Below, piece after piece: positions 24,462 to 32,326 of a stretch of DNA of 32,326 nt. The notes below the pieces were generated by a model, which saw nothing but the letters and a program-made list of their open reading frames with translations, was not told the origin of the DNA and ran no database searches. Numbering within the stretch: the first letter of the stretch is position 1; each line of letters opens with the position of its first letter. A program made the translations under genes and the position numbers. Source of the stretch: Curtobacterium sp. MCBA15_008. Lineage in GTDB: Bacteria; Actinomycetota; Actinomycetes; Actinomycetales; Microbacteriaceae. The stretch is taken from the NCBI RefSeq assembly GCF_001865065.1, contig NZ_MJGN01000012.1, forward strand, positions 1 through 32,326, in the 5' to 3' direction.

Positions 24462-25790
24462 ATGACGACGGCGACCCCCGCCGCACCGACGAAGGGCACC
24501 CCGTTCCGCGGACGCATCCGCGGGCGCGTGCTCGTCCTGCTGTGCTTCATGTACGCGATCTCGTACATCGACCGCACCAACATCTCGACCGCGCTCCCCC
24601 ACATCACCGAGGACTTCGGCTTCAACGAGACGACCGCGGGACTCATCGTCTCCGCGTTCGCACTCCCCTACGCCCTGCTGCAGGTCTTCGGCGGCACCAT
24701 CGCCGAGAAGTTCGGACCGCGGAAGGCGCTCTTCGTCATCACGGTCGTCTGGGGCGTCGCCACCCTCTGGACGGGTTTCTCGGTCGGCTTCTGGACCCTG
24801 TTCGCCGCACGCGCGCTCCTCGGTCTCAGCGAGGCGGCGGCGTTCCCGGCCGCGACGCAGGCGATGAGCCGCTGGATCCCCCGCGACCGGAACGGCTTCG
24901 CGCAGGGCGTCGTGCACTCCGCGGCCCGACTCGGCAACGCCCTGGCACCGCTCCTCGTCGCCTGGGTCATCGGCGCGACCGGCAGCTGGCGCTGGGCGTT
25001 CTTCGCGACCGCGGTGCTGTCCATCGCGTGGGCGATCGTCTGGTTCGTCTGGTTCCGCGACAAGCCCGAGGACACCGCCGGCATCCGGCAGGTCGAGCTC
25101 GACGAGCTCCCGCCGGTCGAGACCCGCGCAACGCGGCCGCCGGTCCCGTGGCGCTCCCTTGCCCGGCAGATCCTGCCGGTCACCTTCGTCGACTTCGGCT
25201 ACGGCTGGGTGCTCTGGGTGTTCCTCACCTGGATCCCGACGTTCCTCAGTTCGACCTTCGGCCTGCCGATCAGCCAGTTCGCCCTCTTCACGACGCTCGT
25301 GCTGCTCGCCGGGGTCGTCGGCGACACCGTGGGCGGCATGCTCAGCGACCGGCTCATCCACCGCGGCGGGAACACCCGCAACGCCCGCCGTCTCGTCCTC
25401 GTCATCGGGCTGGGCGGCTCGCTCGTCTGCCTCGTCCCGCTCGTCATCGGGCAGGGACTCGTCGTCGCGACGATCTCGCTCGCGCTGTCGTTCTTCTTCC
25501 TCGAGCTCTGCAACGCGAACCTCTGGGCGATCCCGATGGACGTCGCGCCGCAGTGGTCCGGTACCGCGTCCGGCTTCATGAACACCGGCTTCGGCGTCGC
25601 GGGCGTCGTGTCGCCCATCGTGTTCGGCTTCCTCATCGACACGACCGGCTGGCAGATCCCCTTCGCGCTCTCCTGCGTCCTGCTCGGCGCCGCCGCGGTG
25701 GTCGCGTGGTTCATGAAGCCACAGCGCCTCACGATGACCGACGGCGTCCTCGAGATCGGCACCCCGAAGGCGGAGCAGCAGTCCGCCTGA
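24462..25790 (+). CDS. MFS transporter, anion:cation symporter (ACS) type
   Basis: Membrane transporter of the major facilitator superfamily, 442 residues with about 12 hydrophobic segments and a central cytoplasmic loop near residues 200-225. The N-terminal [16 protein letters not shown], the first-loop signature [14 protein letters not shown] and [14 protein letters not shown] in the fourth segment are typical of the ACS family (hexuronate, glucarate, tartrate or phthalate uptake with H+). The substrate cannot be read from the sequence, and no catabolic gene for sugar acids or aromatic acids is adjacent. ATG 24462 has GAAGAGG (24451-24457) 4 nt upstream. It is monocistronic, divergent from uvrB and followed by a strong hairpin. 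Confidence 0.85.
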   Translation: MTTATPAAPTKGTPFRGRIRGRVLVLLCFMYAISYIDRTNISTALPHITEDFGFNETTAGLIVSAFALPYALLQVFGGTIAEKFGPRKALFVITVVWGVATLWTGFSVGFWTLFAARALLGLSEAAAFPAATQAMSRWIPRDRNGFAQGVVHSAARLGNALAPLLVAWVIGATGSWRWAFFATAVLSIAWAIVWFVWFRDKPEDTAGIRQVELDELPPVETRATRPPVPWRSLARQILPVTFVDFGYGWVLWVFLTWIPTFLSSTFGLPISQFALFTTLVLLAGVVGDTVGGMLSDRLIHRGGNTRNARRLVLVIGLGGSLVCLVPLVIGQGLVVATISLALSFFFLELCNANLWAIPMDVAPQWSGTASGFMNTGFGVAGVVSPIVFGFLIDTTGWQIPFALSCVLLGAAAVVAWFMKPQRLTMTDGVLEIGTPKAEQQSA

Positions 25791-25844
25791 GGCAGCGGGT
25801 GCCCGTTGCGCGCGACGGTGGCCGTTCCGCGCACAGGAGGCAGC

Positions 25845-25887
25845 ATCGCGCATGGGGAGACCGAAGATCGGTCTCCCCATGCGCGAT
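25845..25887. terminator. 20-bp stem hairpin after the MFS gene
   Basis: Arms 25845-25864 and 25868-25887 are perfectly complementary with a 3-nt loop (AGA). It begins 54 nt after the transporter stop. There is no T-run, but the stem is long. It does not share the GGAGGCGCG core of the other palindromes. Confidence 0.65.
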
Positions 25888-25928
25888 TCCGCTTTCCACG
25901 TCGGGTGCGATGGGCGGGAACGCACCCC

Positions 25929-25982
25929 GGTGACGGCCTGGAGGCGCGGTGCCAGCCCGCCACGCGCCTCCAGGCCGTCACC
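25929..25982. repeat. 20-bp stem hairpin carrying the palindrome-family core
   Basis: Arms 25929-25948 and 25963-25982 are exact complements around a 14-nt loop. The left arm and loop contain GGAGGCGCGGTGCCAGC (25940-25956), identical to the core of copies 1 and 2. On the minus strand it lies 68 nt past the acyltransferase stop and may terminate that transcript. Confidence 0.7.
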
Positions 25983-25987
25983 ACTCA

Positions 25988-26036
25988 CCCTCGCACCGAG
26001 CGATGCACGAACCGCGCCCCTCGCACCGTGCGATGC
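25988..26036. repeat. Two 19-bp direct repeats, 30 bp apart
   Basis: CCCTCGCACCG-N-GCGATGC occurs at 25988-26006 and 26018-26036 with one difference (A or T at N). The second copy is itself an odd palindrome, TCGCAC-C-GTGCGA. They lie directly downstream of the acyltransferase stop. An additional stem, GGGTGCG (25903-25909) with CGCACCC (25921-25927), lies nearby. Confidence 0.6.
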
Positions 26037-26050
26037 GCCCGGGCCCGCGC

Positions 26051-27334
26051 TCAGCGCGCTGCGCGCCGCCCCACGTCGTCCGTCTCGCCGACGAGTGCGT
26101 CGTCCGGCTCGACCGGCTCCGGTGACCGTTGCACGACCGGCGCGGCACGTCCGGCGGCCGCGGCACGCTTCCGGGCCCGCGCCTCGCGCTGCCCACGCGA
26201 CGCCAGCGACGGCCGCCCCGTGAGCGGCACGCTGAGCGGGGTCCACCGGAACAGCTCCGTGACCGCGACGGACAGGACGAGCACGAGCAGGTACGTCACG
26301 AGGGTGAGCCACGGCTTCGGCACGACGCGCTCGAGCCAGCTGTCGCCGTAGAGCAGGATCCAGATCATGAACGGGTGGCTCAGGAAGATGCCGAACGACC
26401 GGTCCGAGCCGTAGTCGACGACGCGCGCGAGGGGGCTGCCGGGACGACGACGGTCGGCCCAGCGCGCACCGATCGCCAGGAAGCCGACGAAGACCGCGGT
26501 GCTCCAGACCACCTGGACCGGCTGGAGCGGGGTGCCGGCGGCGTAGAGCGACTGCCCGAGGCCGACCTGCAGCGCCCAGACGCCGAGGGTGAGCGCGCCG
26601 GTGCCGGCGAAGCCCCAGAGGACGGCGGCCCGGTGCACCCGGATGAACCGGAGGAACCCGTCGGCGTGGTCGGCGGCGACCGCACCGGACACGATGAAGA
26701 ACACGTACGAGAAGAAGAACTGCTTCTGGTACCCCTGCATCCACGCGTCGCTGGCGGGGAAGTACTTGTACCCGGCGAAGACGACGAGCTGCAGCACGAG
26801 CGACACGACGAGGACCGTCACGTGGTGCCCGCGGGTCTTCCGGACGAGCCAGGCGATCACGGGCAGCAGCAGGTACACCTGCATCGTCACGAGCAGGAAG
26901 TAGAGGTGGTACCACGAGGTTCCGGTGACGATCCCCTCGGCGAAGGTCCGCACGAGGTCGGGGACGTCGCCGCGGCGGGTGGCGTCGAGCAGCCACGACG
27001 ACCCGACGTAGACGAACGACCACGCCAGGTACGGCACGCCGACGAGCAGGAACCGCTTCGGCCAGAACTGCGCCATCGGACGCGGGCGGAGCGTGTAGCT
27101 GTAGACGAGGACGAACGCGGTCAGCGAGAAGAACACCAGGCGTGTGAAGTGCAGCAGGCCGAGCAGGGCGTTCAGCGGCACGTCGTCGCTGGCCACGGTG
27201 TGGCTCGTGGTGTGGACGCCGATCACGCACGCGAAGGTCAGGATGCGGAGGACGTCGACCTCGTACAGGTGCCGGGGCTTCCCCTCGGCGGTACGGGTCG
27301 GGGTCTGCTCGCCGGAGGCGGTGGCGCCGCTCAC
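26051..27334 (-). CDS. Membrane acyltransferase, acyltransferase-3 family
   Basis: Members of this family (OafA/WecH-like) move acetyl or other acyl groups to cell-surface sugars, peptidoglycan, lipids or small molecules. The 427-residue protein has about ten hydrophobic segments. The first contains the family fingerprint YEVDVLRILTFACVIGVHT, with R30 and H41; WYHLYFLLVTMQVYLLLP is the second conserved block. The C-terminus is a basic cytoplasmic tail (RGQREARARKR). GTG 27334 overlaps the upstream ligase stop as GTGA and has GGAG 5 nt upstream. The acceptor is unknown. Coupling to an acyl-activating ligase suggests the ligase supplies the acyl donor, which is inference. Confidence 0.85.
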   Translation of the reverse strand: MSGATASGEQTPTRTAEGKPRHLYEVDVLRILTFACVIGVHTTSHTVASDDVPLNALLGLLHFTRLVFFSLTAFVLVYSYTLRPRPMAQFWPKRFLLVGVPYLAWSFVYVGSSWLLDATRRGDVPDLVRTFAEGIVTGTSWYHLYFLLVTMQVYLLLPVIAWLVRKTRGHHVTVLVVSLVLQLVVFAGYKYFPASDAWMQGYQKQFFFSYVFFIVSGAVAADHADGFLRFIRVHRAAVLWGFAGTGALTLGVWALQVGLGQSLYAAGTPLQPVQVVWSTAVFVGFLAIGARWADRRRPGSPLARVVDYGSDRSFGIFLSHPFMIWILLYGDSWLERVVPKPWLTLVTYLLVLVLSVAVTELFRWTPLSVPLTGRPSLASRGQREARARKRAAAAGRAAPVVQRSPEPVEPDDALVGETDDVGRRAAR

Positions 27335-28839
27335 GCGTGCTCCGCCATGGTGCGCACCTTCGCCCGCTGGACCTTGCCGGTCGGCGCGCGCGGCAGGTCC
27401 GGCACGACGACGATCTCGACCGGACGGCGGAAGCGCGTCAGCCGGGACTCGGCACGCGCGGTGAGGTCGGCGACGAGGGCGTCCGCGTCGACCGACTCGC
27501 CCGGCTCGGTCGGCTGCGGGATGACGTAGGCGACCGGCACCGCACCGAGGACGTCGTGCGGTCGGCCGACGACCACCGCCTCGAGCACCCGGTCGTCCCC
27601 GAGCAGCACGTCCTCGACCTCGGACGGGTAGACCTTCTCGCCGCCCCGGTTGATGACGTCGTCGGAGCGGCCGGCGAGCGCGACCCAGCCGTCCTCCGCG
27701 ACGGACCCGACGTCGCCCGTGCTCAGCCACCCGTCGGCGTCGAAGCGCTCGGCGGCGCGCCCGAACAGGTACCGGTGCACGATGCCCTCGCCGCGCACCC
27801 ACAGGGCCCCGACCTCGCCCGCGGGCAGGACGGTGCCGTCCTCGCCGCGGACCTGCACCTCGGAGCCGACGGGCACACCGACGGTGCCGACCCGTGCCGG
27901 TGCGCCGAGCGGCGTCGCGGTGATCTGCGACGCGCCCTCGGTCATGCCCCAGCTCACCACGAGCGGCACGTCGCCGAGCGCGGCGCGGACCGGGTCCGGC
28001 AGCGGCGCGGAGGCGCTCCGCACGAAGCGCAGGCCGGGCGGGAACGCCAACGGTCCGGTCTTCGCCAGGACGGCGAGGATCGCCGGCACCGCGTTGAGCC
28101 AGGTGATCCGCCGCTCGGCCAACAGCTCCCAGAACCCGGTCCGGCTGAACCGACGGTCGAGCACGAGCGTCGCGCCGGCGACGAGGGTCGCCAGCAGGCC
28201 GACGACCTCGGCGTTGACGTGGAAGAGGGGCAGGGAGTTGAAGCCGCGGTCCGCCGGCGTCAACGCGTTGTGCCGCGCGACGGCGCGCGCCACGAACAGC
28301 AGCTGCGACTCCGGCAGCTCGACGCCCTTCGGCGTGCCGGTCGACCCGGAGGTGAAGAGCACGACGGACCCCTCGCCCGGTGCGTCCGGACCCTCCGACG
28401 GCAGGTCGCCGTCACGGACGCCGGCCGGGAGGAACGTGGTCGCGTCGATCCCGCTGGCGGGCGCCCCGGGCACGGTCGCGTCCACGGCACGGTCCGACAC
28501 CACGATCGAGGCCCCGCCGATCAGGTCGGCGAGACGGCCGGGCTCGGTGGTCGGCTGGCCGGTGTCGACGGGGACCGCACGGCGGCCGGAGGCGACTGCG
28601 GCGAGGTGCACGACGGCGAAGGCGAGGGGGTCGCCCAGGTCGACGAGGACCGCGCCGGACGAGGCGACGCCGATCGCGTCGAAGGTGGCGGACCACGCGG
28701 TGACGGCGTCGTCGAGGGCGCGGTAGGTCAGGACGCGGTCACTGCGCGCGTCCTCGAGGTAGGTACGCCCGCCGTCCTGCGCCGCACGGGCGCTGATGGT
28801 CGAGCGCAGGTCGGGTCGTTCTTCGCCTGCTCGCTGCAC
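27331..28839 (-). CDS. AMP-forming acyl-CoA synthetase-like ligase
   Basis: ANL-superfamily enzyme expected to activate a carboxylic acid as acyl-AMP and pass it to CoA. All key motifs are intact in the 502-residue form: P-loop TSGSTGTPKG (163-172), SWGMTEGA, STGDVG, GRSDDVINRGGEKVYPSEVE and the C-terminal APTGKVQRAKV with the catalytic lysine. The substrate is not predictable. Start choice is uncertain: GTG 28839 has a TACCCT -10 ending 6 nt upstream and AAGGAG 15 nt upstream, while GTG 28887 would overlap the hydrolase stop as GTGA and add 16 residues (518 in total) without a ribosome site. The stop overlaps the acyltransferase start. Confidence 0.85.
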   Translation of the reverse strand: MQRAGEERPDLRSTISARAAQDGGRTYLEDARSDRVLTYRALDDAVTAWSATFDAIGVASSGAVLVDLGDPLAFAVVHLAAVASGRRAVPVDTGQPTTEPGRLADLIGGASIVVSDRAVDATVPGAPASGIDATTFLPAGVRDGDLPSEGPDAPGEGSVVLFTSGSTGTPKGVELPESQLLFVARAVARHNALTPADRGFNSLPLFHVNAEVVGLLATLVAGATLVLDRRFSRTGFWELLAERRITWLNAVPAILAVLAKTGPLAFPPGLRFVRSASAPLPDPVRAALGDVPLVVSWGMTEGASQITATPLGAPARVGTVGVPVGSEVQVRGEDGTVLPAGEVGALWVRGEGIVHRYLFGRAAERFDADGWLSTGDVGSVAEDGWVALAGRSDDVINRGGEKVYPSEVEDVLLGDDRVLEAVVVGRPHDVLGAVPVAYVIPQPTEPGESVDADALVADLTARAESRLTRFRRPVEIVVVPDLPRAPTGKVQRAKVRTMAEHA

Positions 28840-28845
28840 GGACTC

Positions 28846-28851
28846 AGGGTA
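28846..28851 (-). promoter_or_regulatory. Possible -10 element for a leaderless ligase transcript
   Basis: TACCCT on the minus strand ends 6 nt before GTG 28839. It competes with the reading that the ligase is co-translated with the hydrolase from GTG 28887. Confidence 0.25.
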
Positions 28852-28883
28852 TTGCTCCTTCCTATGTCCGTTCCGAGCAGGAC

Positions 28884-29996
28884 TCACGGCGCGGCCGGCA
28901 CGGCAGGCGCGGCAGGCGCGGTCGTCGTGGCCGGCGCGGGCGTCGCGGCGGCCGGGGTCGCCGCGCTGCTCGGCTCGGCGGGGAACCGGCTGAGCAGCCA
29001 CTGCCAGAGCGGCAGCATCCGAGGGGTGCCGTCCGGGCCCAGCGGTGTCGAGTCCTTGATGATCCGCGAGTGCGACTCCGACGGTGTCCCCACCCGGATG
29101 TCGGTCAGGATGGCGTGCGGGTCGCCGTCGGTACCCGGCGGCGCGGTGTCGGTGCGGAAGGGCCCGTTCTGGCCGTCGAGGCCGAGGACGGTCCACGACC
29201 CGCGGATCCGCGGCCCGAAGACGTCCCGCACGTCGTCGATGGCGTACATCCGGTCGACCGGTGTCCGCCCCGGCCGGTCCATCCACGCGGCGTGCTCGGC
29301 GCCGAGCGACTCCACCGGTGACGAGAACATCAGCGCCCCGCGAACCGAGCGGATGTGGGAGATGTAGGCCGCCTCCCCGCCGCCCTGCGAGTGGCCGGCG
29401 ACGACGATGTCGCTCCACGCGATGTCGCGGTCGTCGTCCACGAACCGGCCCCAGCCGCCGTCGGGGTCGTGGTCCTCGAGGTAGGCGACGGCGTCACGGA
29501 ACCGGGACACGATGGACCCCGAGGGCCGCACCGAGCTGAACGACGACGGACGGCTGCCGTCGAACCGGTTGCGCTGCACCTGCCCGTAGCAGTGCGGATC
29601 GGCCTCGCACGTGCCGGAGAGGGTCTTGCCGAGGTTCCAGTAGTCGAGTCCGAGGACGTGGTACCCGTCCTGCAGCGCGGTACTGAGGAACAGTTGGTAG
29701 TCGGCGGGCTTGGCCCGGGTCGCGGGCAGGAAGAGCAGCAGCGGGCCCTGGGCATCCGTGCGGGCGGCGAAGTCGTCGCGGTTCGGTTCGAGCCGCTGGC
29801 CGTTGATCGTGCCGAGCCGGAACCGGTGGAACTCGCCCTCCGGCCCGTGCTCGTCGCCGTGCGGACGGTCGGCAGCGGCCACGCGGCCGTGCTGCTCGAC
29901 ACGCTGACCGCCGAGCACGTTCGCGGCGACGAGGCTCGCGCCGCCGATCGCGAGCAGCAGGACGGCCGCGAGGACGAGGAGCACCCGGTGCTTCAT
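28884..29996 (-). CDS. Membrane-anchored or secreted alpha/beta hydrolase
   Basis: The product has 370 residues: a hydrophobic N-terminal segment (about 5-27) that is a signal peptide or membrane anchor, then an alpha/beta-hydrolase-like domain with the nucleophile elbow GHSQGG (201-206, S203). H309 and D274 are candidate triad partners. Cysteines C130 and C136 may form an extracytoplasmic disulfide. From about residue 341 the tail consists almost only of Ala, Pro and Thr, as in exported wall-spanning linkers. The substrate is unknown; esterase, lipase or thioesterase activity are possible. ATG 29996 overlaps the coaE stop as ATGA, linking it to CoA synthesis; an ATG six codons upstream is less likely. 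Confidence 0.8.
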   Translation of the reverse strand: MKHRVLLVLAAVLLLAIGGASLVAANVLGGQRVEQHGRVAAADRPHGDEHGPEGEFHRFRLGTINGQRLEPNRDDFAARTDAQGPLLLFLPATRAKPADYQLFLSTALQDGYHVLGLDYWNLGKTLSGTCEADPHCYGQVQRNRFDGSRPSSFSSVRPSGSIVSRFRDAVAYLEDHDPDGGWGRFVDDDRDIAWSDIVVAGHSQGGGEAAYISHIRSVRGALMFSSPVESLGAEHAAWMDRPGRTPVDRMYAIDDVRDVFGPRIRGSWTVLGLDGQNGPFRTDTAPPGTDGDPHAILTDIRVGTPSESHSRIIKDSTPLGPDGTPRMLPLWQWLLSRFPAEPSSAATPAAATPAPATTTAPAAPAVPAAP

Positions 29997-30595
29997 CGGG
30001 CGAGGCGTTCCCACACCGCATCGGCCGAACGGAGCGTGTCGTCGAGGGTGCCGGTGGCGTCGACGACGTGGTCGGCCAGGGCGAGGCGCTCGGCGTCGCT
30101 CGCCTGCGCGGCCACGCGGCGCTCAGCCTCGTCACGGGGCATGCCGCGGTGCGCCACGAGCCGTTCGATCCGCTGCGCTGCCGGAGCGTCCACGACCACG
30201 ACGGCGTCGAACTGCAGCGGTCGACTCCCCCGTGCCTCGGCGAGGAGCGGGACATCGTACACGACGACGGCCTCGGGATCGGCGGCCTCGGCGGCGTCGA
30301 ACGCCTGCTGCGCGAGCCGCCAGACCTCCGGGTGGGTGATCGCCTCGAGGTCCTTGCGCGCAGCCGGGTCGGAGAACACGATCGCACCGAGGGCCGGGCG
30401 GTCGAGCGACCCGTCGGCCGCGATGACGCCGGGGCCGAAGCGCTCCGCGACCCGCTCGAGCCCCGGACTGCCCGGAGCGACGGCGTCACGGGCGAGCCGG
30501 TCCGCGTCCACCACGACGGCCCCGTGCTCCGCCCACCGAGCGGAGACCGTCGACTTGCCCGCGGCGATGCCGCCCGTGAGACCGATGATGCGCAC
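29993..30595 (-). CDS. coaE: Dephospho-CoA kinase
   Basis: Phosphorylates the 3'-hydroxyl of dephospho-CoA, the last step of coenzyme A synthesis. P-loop GLTGGIAAGKST (5-16), DADRLARD and the lid-region VAHRGMPRDEAERR are family features, and 200 residues is the usual length of the enzyme without the GrpB-like extension found in some actinobacteria. The start is GTG 30595: TACGCT ends 7 nt upstream, suggesting a leaderless mRNA, and the only Shine-Dalgarno-like sequence (GGAGG) is about 20 nt away. Its position directly downstream of rpsA is conserved in actinobacteria. Confidence 0.95.
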   Translation of the reverse strand: MRIIGLTGGIAAGKSTVSARWAEHGAVVVDADRLARDAVAPGSPGLERVAERFGPGVIAADGSLDRPALGAIVFSDPAARKDLEAITHPEVWRLAQQAFDAAEAADPEAVVVYDVPLLAEARGSRPLQFDAVVVVDAPAAQRIERLVAHRGMPRDEAERRVAAQASDAERLALADHVVDATGTLDDTLRSADAVWERLAR

Positions 30596-30602
30596 GGTGT
30601 CC

Positions 30603-30608
30603 AGCGTA
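30603..30608 (-). promoter_or_regulatory. -10 element of coaE, leaderless
   Basis: TACGCT fits TANNNT and ends 7 nt before GTG 30595, with the rpsA terminator just upstream. It would drive coaE and the downstream hydrolase. Confidence 0.45.
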
Positions 30609-30630
30609 GCGAGCACCTCCGCCGGAACGG

Positions 30631-30672
30631 CCGGAAGCCCGGCACCCCTTCTCAGGGATGCCGGGCTTCCGG
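30631..30672 (-). terminator. Hairpin terminator after rpsA
   Basis: Arms 30631-30644 and 30659-30672 form a perfect 14-bp stem, extended inward by the nearly complementary CCCCT/AGGGA. It starts 18 nt past the rpsA stop and separates it from coaE. Confidence 0.7.
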
Positions 30673-30690
30673 AACGGACGAGCCGCTCGA

Positions 30691-32154
30691 TCAGTTGGTC
30701 GAGCTGAGCTTCTCGCGGAGTGCCGCGAGCGACGCGTCGTCGGCCAGGGTGCCCGGGCCGGTCGCCTCGCTCGTGAACGACGCCGAGGTGGACGCGCTGG
30801 CCGGGAGGTCGAAGCCACCCTGCGCCTCGTCGGCGATGGTCTTCGCGACCTGCGCCTTGTGGGCTTCCCAACGCGCCTGGGCGGCCGCGTACTGGCCCTC
30901 CCACTCGGTGCGCTGGGTGTCGTAGCCCTCGAGCCACTCGTTCGTCTCCGGGTCGAAGCCCTCGGGGTACTTGTAGTCACCCTTGTCGTCGTACTCGGTC
31001 GGCATGCCGTAGAGCGCCGGGTCGAACTCGGTGCTCTCCGGGTCGACGCCCTCGTTCGCCTGCTTGAGGCTGAGCGAGATGCGACGACGGTCGAGGTCGA
31101 TGTCGATGATCTTGACGAAGACCTCGTCGTTGACCGAGACGACCTGCTCGGCGAGCTCGACGTGCTTGTTCGAAAGCTCCGAGATGTGCACGAGGCCCTC
31201 GATGCCGTCGGCGACACGGACGAACGCACCGAACGGCACGAGCTTCGTGACCTTGCCCGGTGCGATCTGGCCGATCGCGTGGGTGCGGGCGAAGACCTGC
31301 CACGGGTCTTCCTGCGTGGCCTTGAGCGAGAGCGACACGCGCTCGCGGTCCAGGTCCACCTCGAGGATCTCGACGGTGACTTCCTGACCGACCTCGACGA
31401 CCTCGCTGGCGTGCTCGATGTGCTTCCAGCTGAGCTCGGAGACGTGGACGAGACCGTCGACGCCACCCAGGTCGACGAACGCACCGAAGTTGACGATCGA
31501 CGACACGATGCCCTTGCGGACCTGGCCCTTGTGGAGGTTGTTGAGGAAGGTGGTGCGCGACTCGGACTGCGTCTGCTCGAGCAGGGCGCGGCGCGACAGG
31601 ACCACGTTGTTGCGGTTCTTGTCGAGCTCGAGGATCTTCGCCTCGAGTTCCTGGCCGAGGTACGGCGTGAGGTCGCGGACGCGGCGCAGCTCGATGAGCG
31701 AGGCCGGGAGGAACCCACGGAGGCCGATGTCGACGATGAGCCCGCCCTTGACGACCTCGATGACCGTGCCGGTCACGACGCCGTCGGACTCCTTGATCTT
31801 CTCGACGTCGCCCCACGCACGCTCGTACTGCGCACGCTTCTTCGACAGGATCAGGCGGCCTTCCTTGTCCTCCTTCTGGAGGACCAGGGCCTCGACCTCG
31901 TCGCCGACCTCGACGACCTCGTTGGGGTCGACGTCGTGCTTGATCGAGAGCTCGCGCGAGGGGATGACACCCTCGGTCTTGTAACCGACGTCGAGGAGGA
32001 CCTCGTCGCGGTCGATCTTCACGACGGTGCCGGAGATGAGATCACCGTCGTTGAAGAACTTCAGGGTCTTCTCGACCTCGGCCAGGAAGTCATCAGCCGA
32101 ACCGATGTCGTTGATGGCGACCTGCTTAGGAGCCTTGGTCGTAGTGGTTGTCAT
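30691..32154 (-). CDS. rpsA: 30S ribosomal protein S1
   Basis: RNA-binding protein of the small ribosomal subunit involved in mRNA binding. The 487-residue product carries four S1 domains at about 36-106, 124-190, 209-279 and 294-366, the number usual in actinobacteria (six in E. coli). Repeated blocks such as GAFVDLGGVDGLVHVSELS and GAFVRVADGIEGLVHISELS are plain. Residues 367-487 form an acidic, probably flexible tail. ATG 32154 has GGAG (plus 32165-32168) 10 nt upstream; an ATG eight codons earlier has no site. A promoter candidate lies about 100 nt upstream, and a terminator follows. Confidence 0.97.
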   Translation of the reverse strand: MTTTTTKAPKQVAINDIGSADDFLAEVEKTLKFFNDGDLISGTVVKIDRDEVLLDVGYKTEGVIPSRELSIKHDVDPNEVVEVGDEVEALVLQKEDKEGRLILSKKRAQYERAWGDVEKIKESDGVVTGTVIEVVKGGLIVDIGLRGFLPASLIELRRVRDLTPYLGQELEAKILELDKNRNNVVLSRRALLEQTQSESRTTFLNNLHKGQVRKGIVSSIVNFGAFVDLGGVDGLVHVSELSWKHIEHASEVVEVGQEVTVEILEVDLDRERVSLSLKATQEDPWQVFARTHAIGQIAPGKVTKLVPFGAFVRVADGIEGLVHISELSNKHVELAEQVVSVNDEVFVKIIDIDLDRRRISLSLKQANEGVDPESTEFDPALYGMPTEYDDKGDYKYPEGFDPETNEWLEGYDTQRTEWEGQYAAAQARWEAHKAQVAKTIADEAQGGFDLPASASTSASFTSEATGPGTLADDASLAALREKLSSTN

Positions 32155-32262
32155 GTAGAGATTGCTCCGAACGGACATGAGTCGGGCCGTGGCGGCAGAG
32201 GGTTCGAGCCCCCGTGGACGCCGCCGCAGCGGTTGAGTGTGTGACGCGGATTGCGCCGCACA

Positions 32263-32292
32263 AGTCTAACCGGAGCGAGCGAGGGCCCACAA
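32263..32292 (-). promoter_or_regulatory. Candidate rpsA promoter
   Basis: On the minus strand TTGTGG (32287-32292) and TAGACT (32263-32268) are separated by 18 bp, giving a reasonable -35/-10 pair. The predicted leader of about 100 nt contains a GGCGGC/GCCGCC stem (32191-32196 with 32220-32225). Beyond it, 32293-32326 at the window edge shows nothing recognisable. Confidence 0.5.
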
Positions 32293-32326
32293 CCGGTGTG
32301 TCGGGCGTGGCGGGACCCGGTGGCCC

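Noticed and set aside
24423..27230. A 935-codon open frame crossing the MFS gene, the intergenic island and the acyltransferase
   Set aside because: It spans two real genes and several hairpins, and the composition is shadow-like. Both overlapping genes have clear family motifs in other frames.
28852..28880. ATGTCCGTTC-GAGCA shared with the region just upstream of rpsA
   Set aside because: A 16-nt match with one mismatch is expected by chance in a window of this size and base composition, and the two copies have different contexts and strands.
32191..32226. GGTTCGAGCC, resembling a tRNA T-loop, inside a GGCGGC/GCCGCC stem
   Set aside because: The 5-bp T-stem does not pair fully, and no D-arm, anticodon arm or acceptor stem can be built around it. 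It is more likely an rpsA leader hairpin.

Overview
The window is GC-rich chromosomal DNA (about 70% by eye) from a high-GC Gram-positive bacterium. RbpA, WhiA, OpcA, a four-S1-domain RpsA and the gene order all point to an actinobacterium. The divergent ctaB/tkt pair, the tkt-tal-pgi-zwf-opcA-pgl run and the gap-pgk-tpiA / whiA / rapZ / uvrC neighbourhood suggest Microbacteriaceae, possibly Curtobacterium; the genus is inference only. No tRNA, rRNA, insertion sequence, phage gene or CRISPR array was seen. Almost everything is core metabolism or DNA repair, densely packed with many 4-nt stop/start overlaps.

Layout: (1) 105-1046, heme O synthase ctaB, divergent from (2) 1436-9762, a plus-strand cluster for the pentose phosphate pathway: transketolase, transaldolase, glucose-6-phosphate isomerase, glucose-6-phosphate dehydrogenase, its assembly factor OpcA and 6-phosphogluconolactonase. 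(3) A convergent junction (9763-9998) full of palindromes. (4) 9999-13734 on the minus strand: gap-pgk-tpiA (triose part of glycolysis) followed by secG-rbpA. (5) 14033-24304 on the minus strand: uvrB, a short-chain dehydrogenase, uvrA, uvrC, rapZ and whiA, that is all three subunits of the nucleotide-excision endonuclease followed by two regulators. The yvcK gene often found between rapZ and whiA is absent. (6) 24462-25790, a plus-strand MFS anion symporter. (7) 26051-32154 on the minus strand: rpsA, then coaE, a membrane-anchored alpha/beta hydrolase, an acyl-CoA synthetase-like ligase and an acyltransferase-3 membrane protein. The last four are packed head to tail and are the only accessory-looking group.

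The genes of regions 2 and 4 work together: Zwf-OpcA and Pgl make 6-phosphogluconate and NADPH, transketolase and transaldolase return pentoses to fructose 6-phosphate and glyceraldehyde 3-phosphate, Pgi links to glucose 6-phosphate, and Gap/Pgk/Tpi carry the triose phosphates onward. Region 5 supplies UvrABC repair. Region 7 may connect CoA supply with acyl activation and acyl transfer at the membrane, but this is only inferred from gene order.

The most unusual signals are non-coding. A 17-bp triplication in front of rapZ creates two chained six-codon mini-ORFs, each coupled by ATGA to the next and the second to rapZ. A family of long intergenic palindromes shares one core. Several genes (uvrA, uvrB, coaE, perhaps the ligase) have a -10 hexamer 6-8 nt before the start codon, implying leaderless mRNAs. 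The gap leader carries a TTG start, a hairpin and tandem repeats. I found no clearly new multi-gene system; the best candidates for follow-up are the rapZ leader and the coaE-hydrolase-ligase-acyltransferase group.
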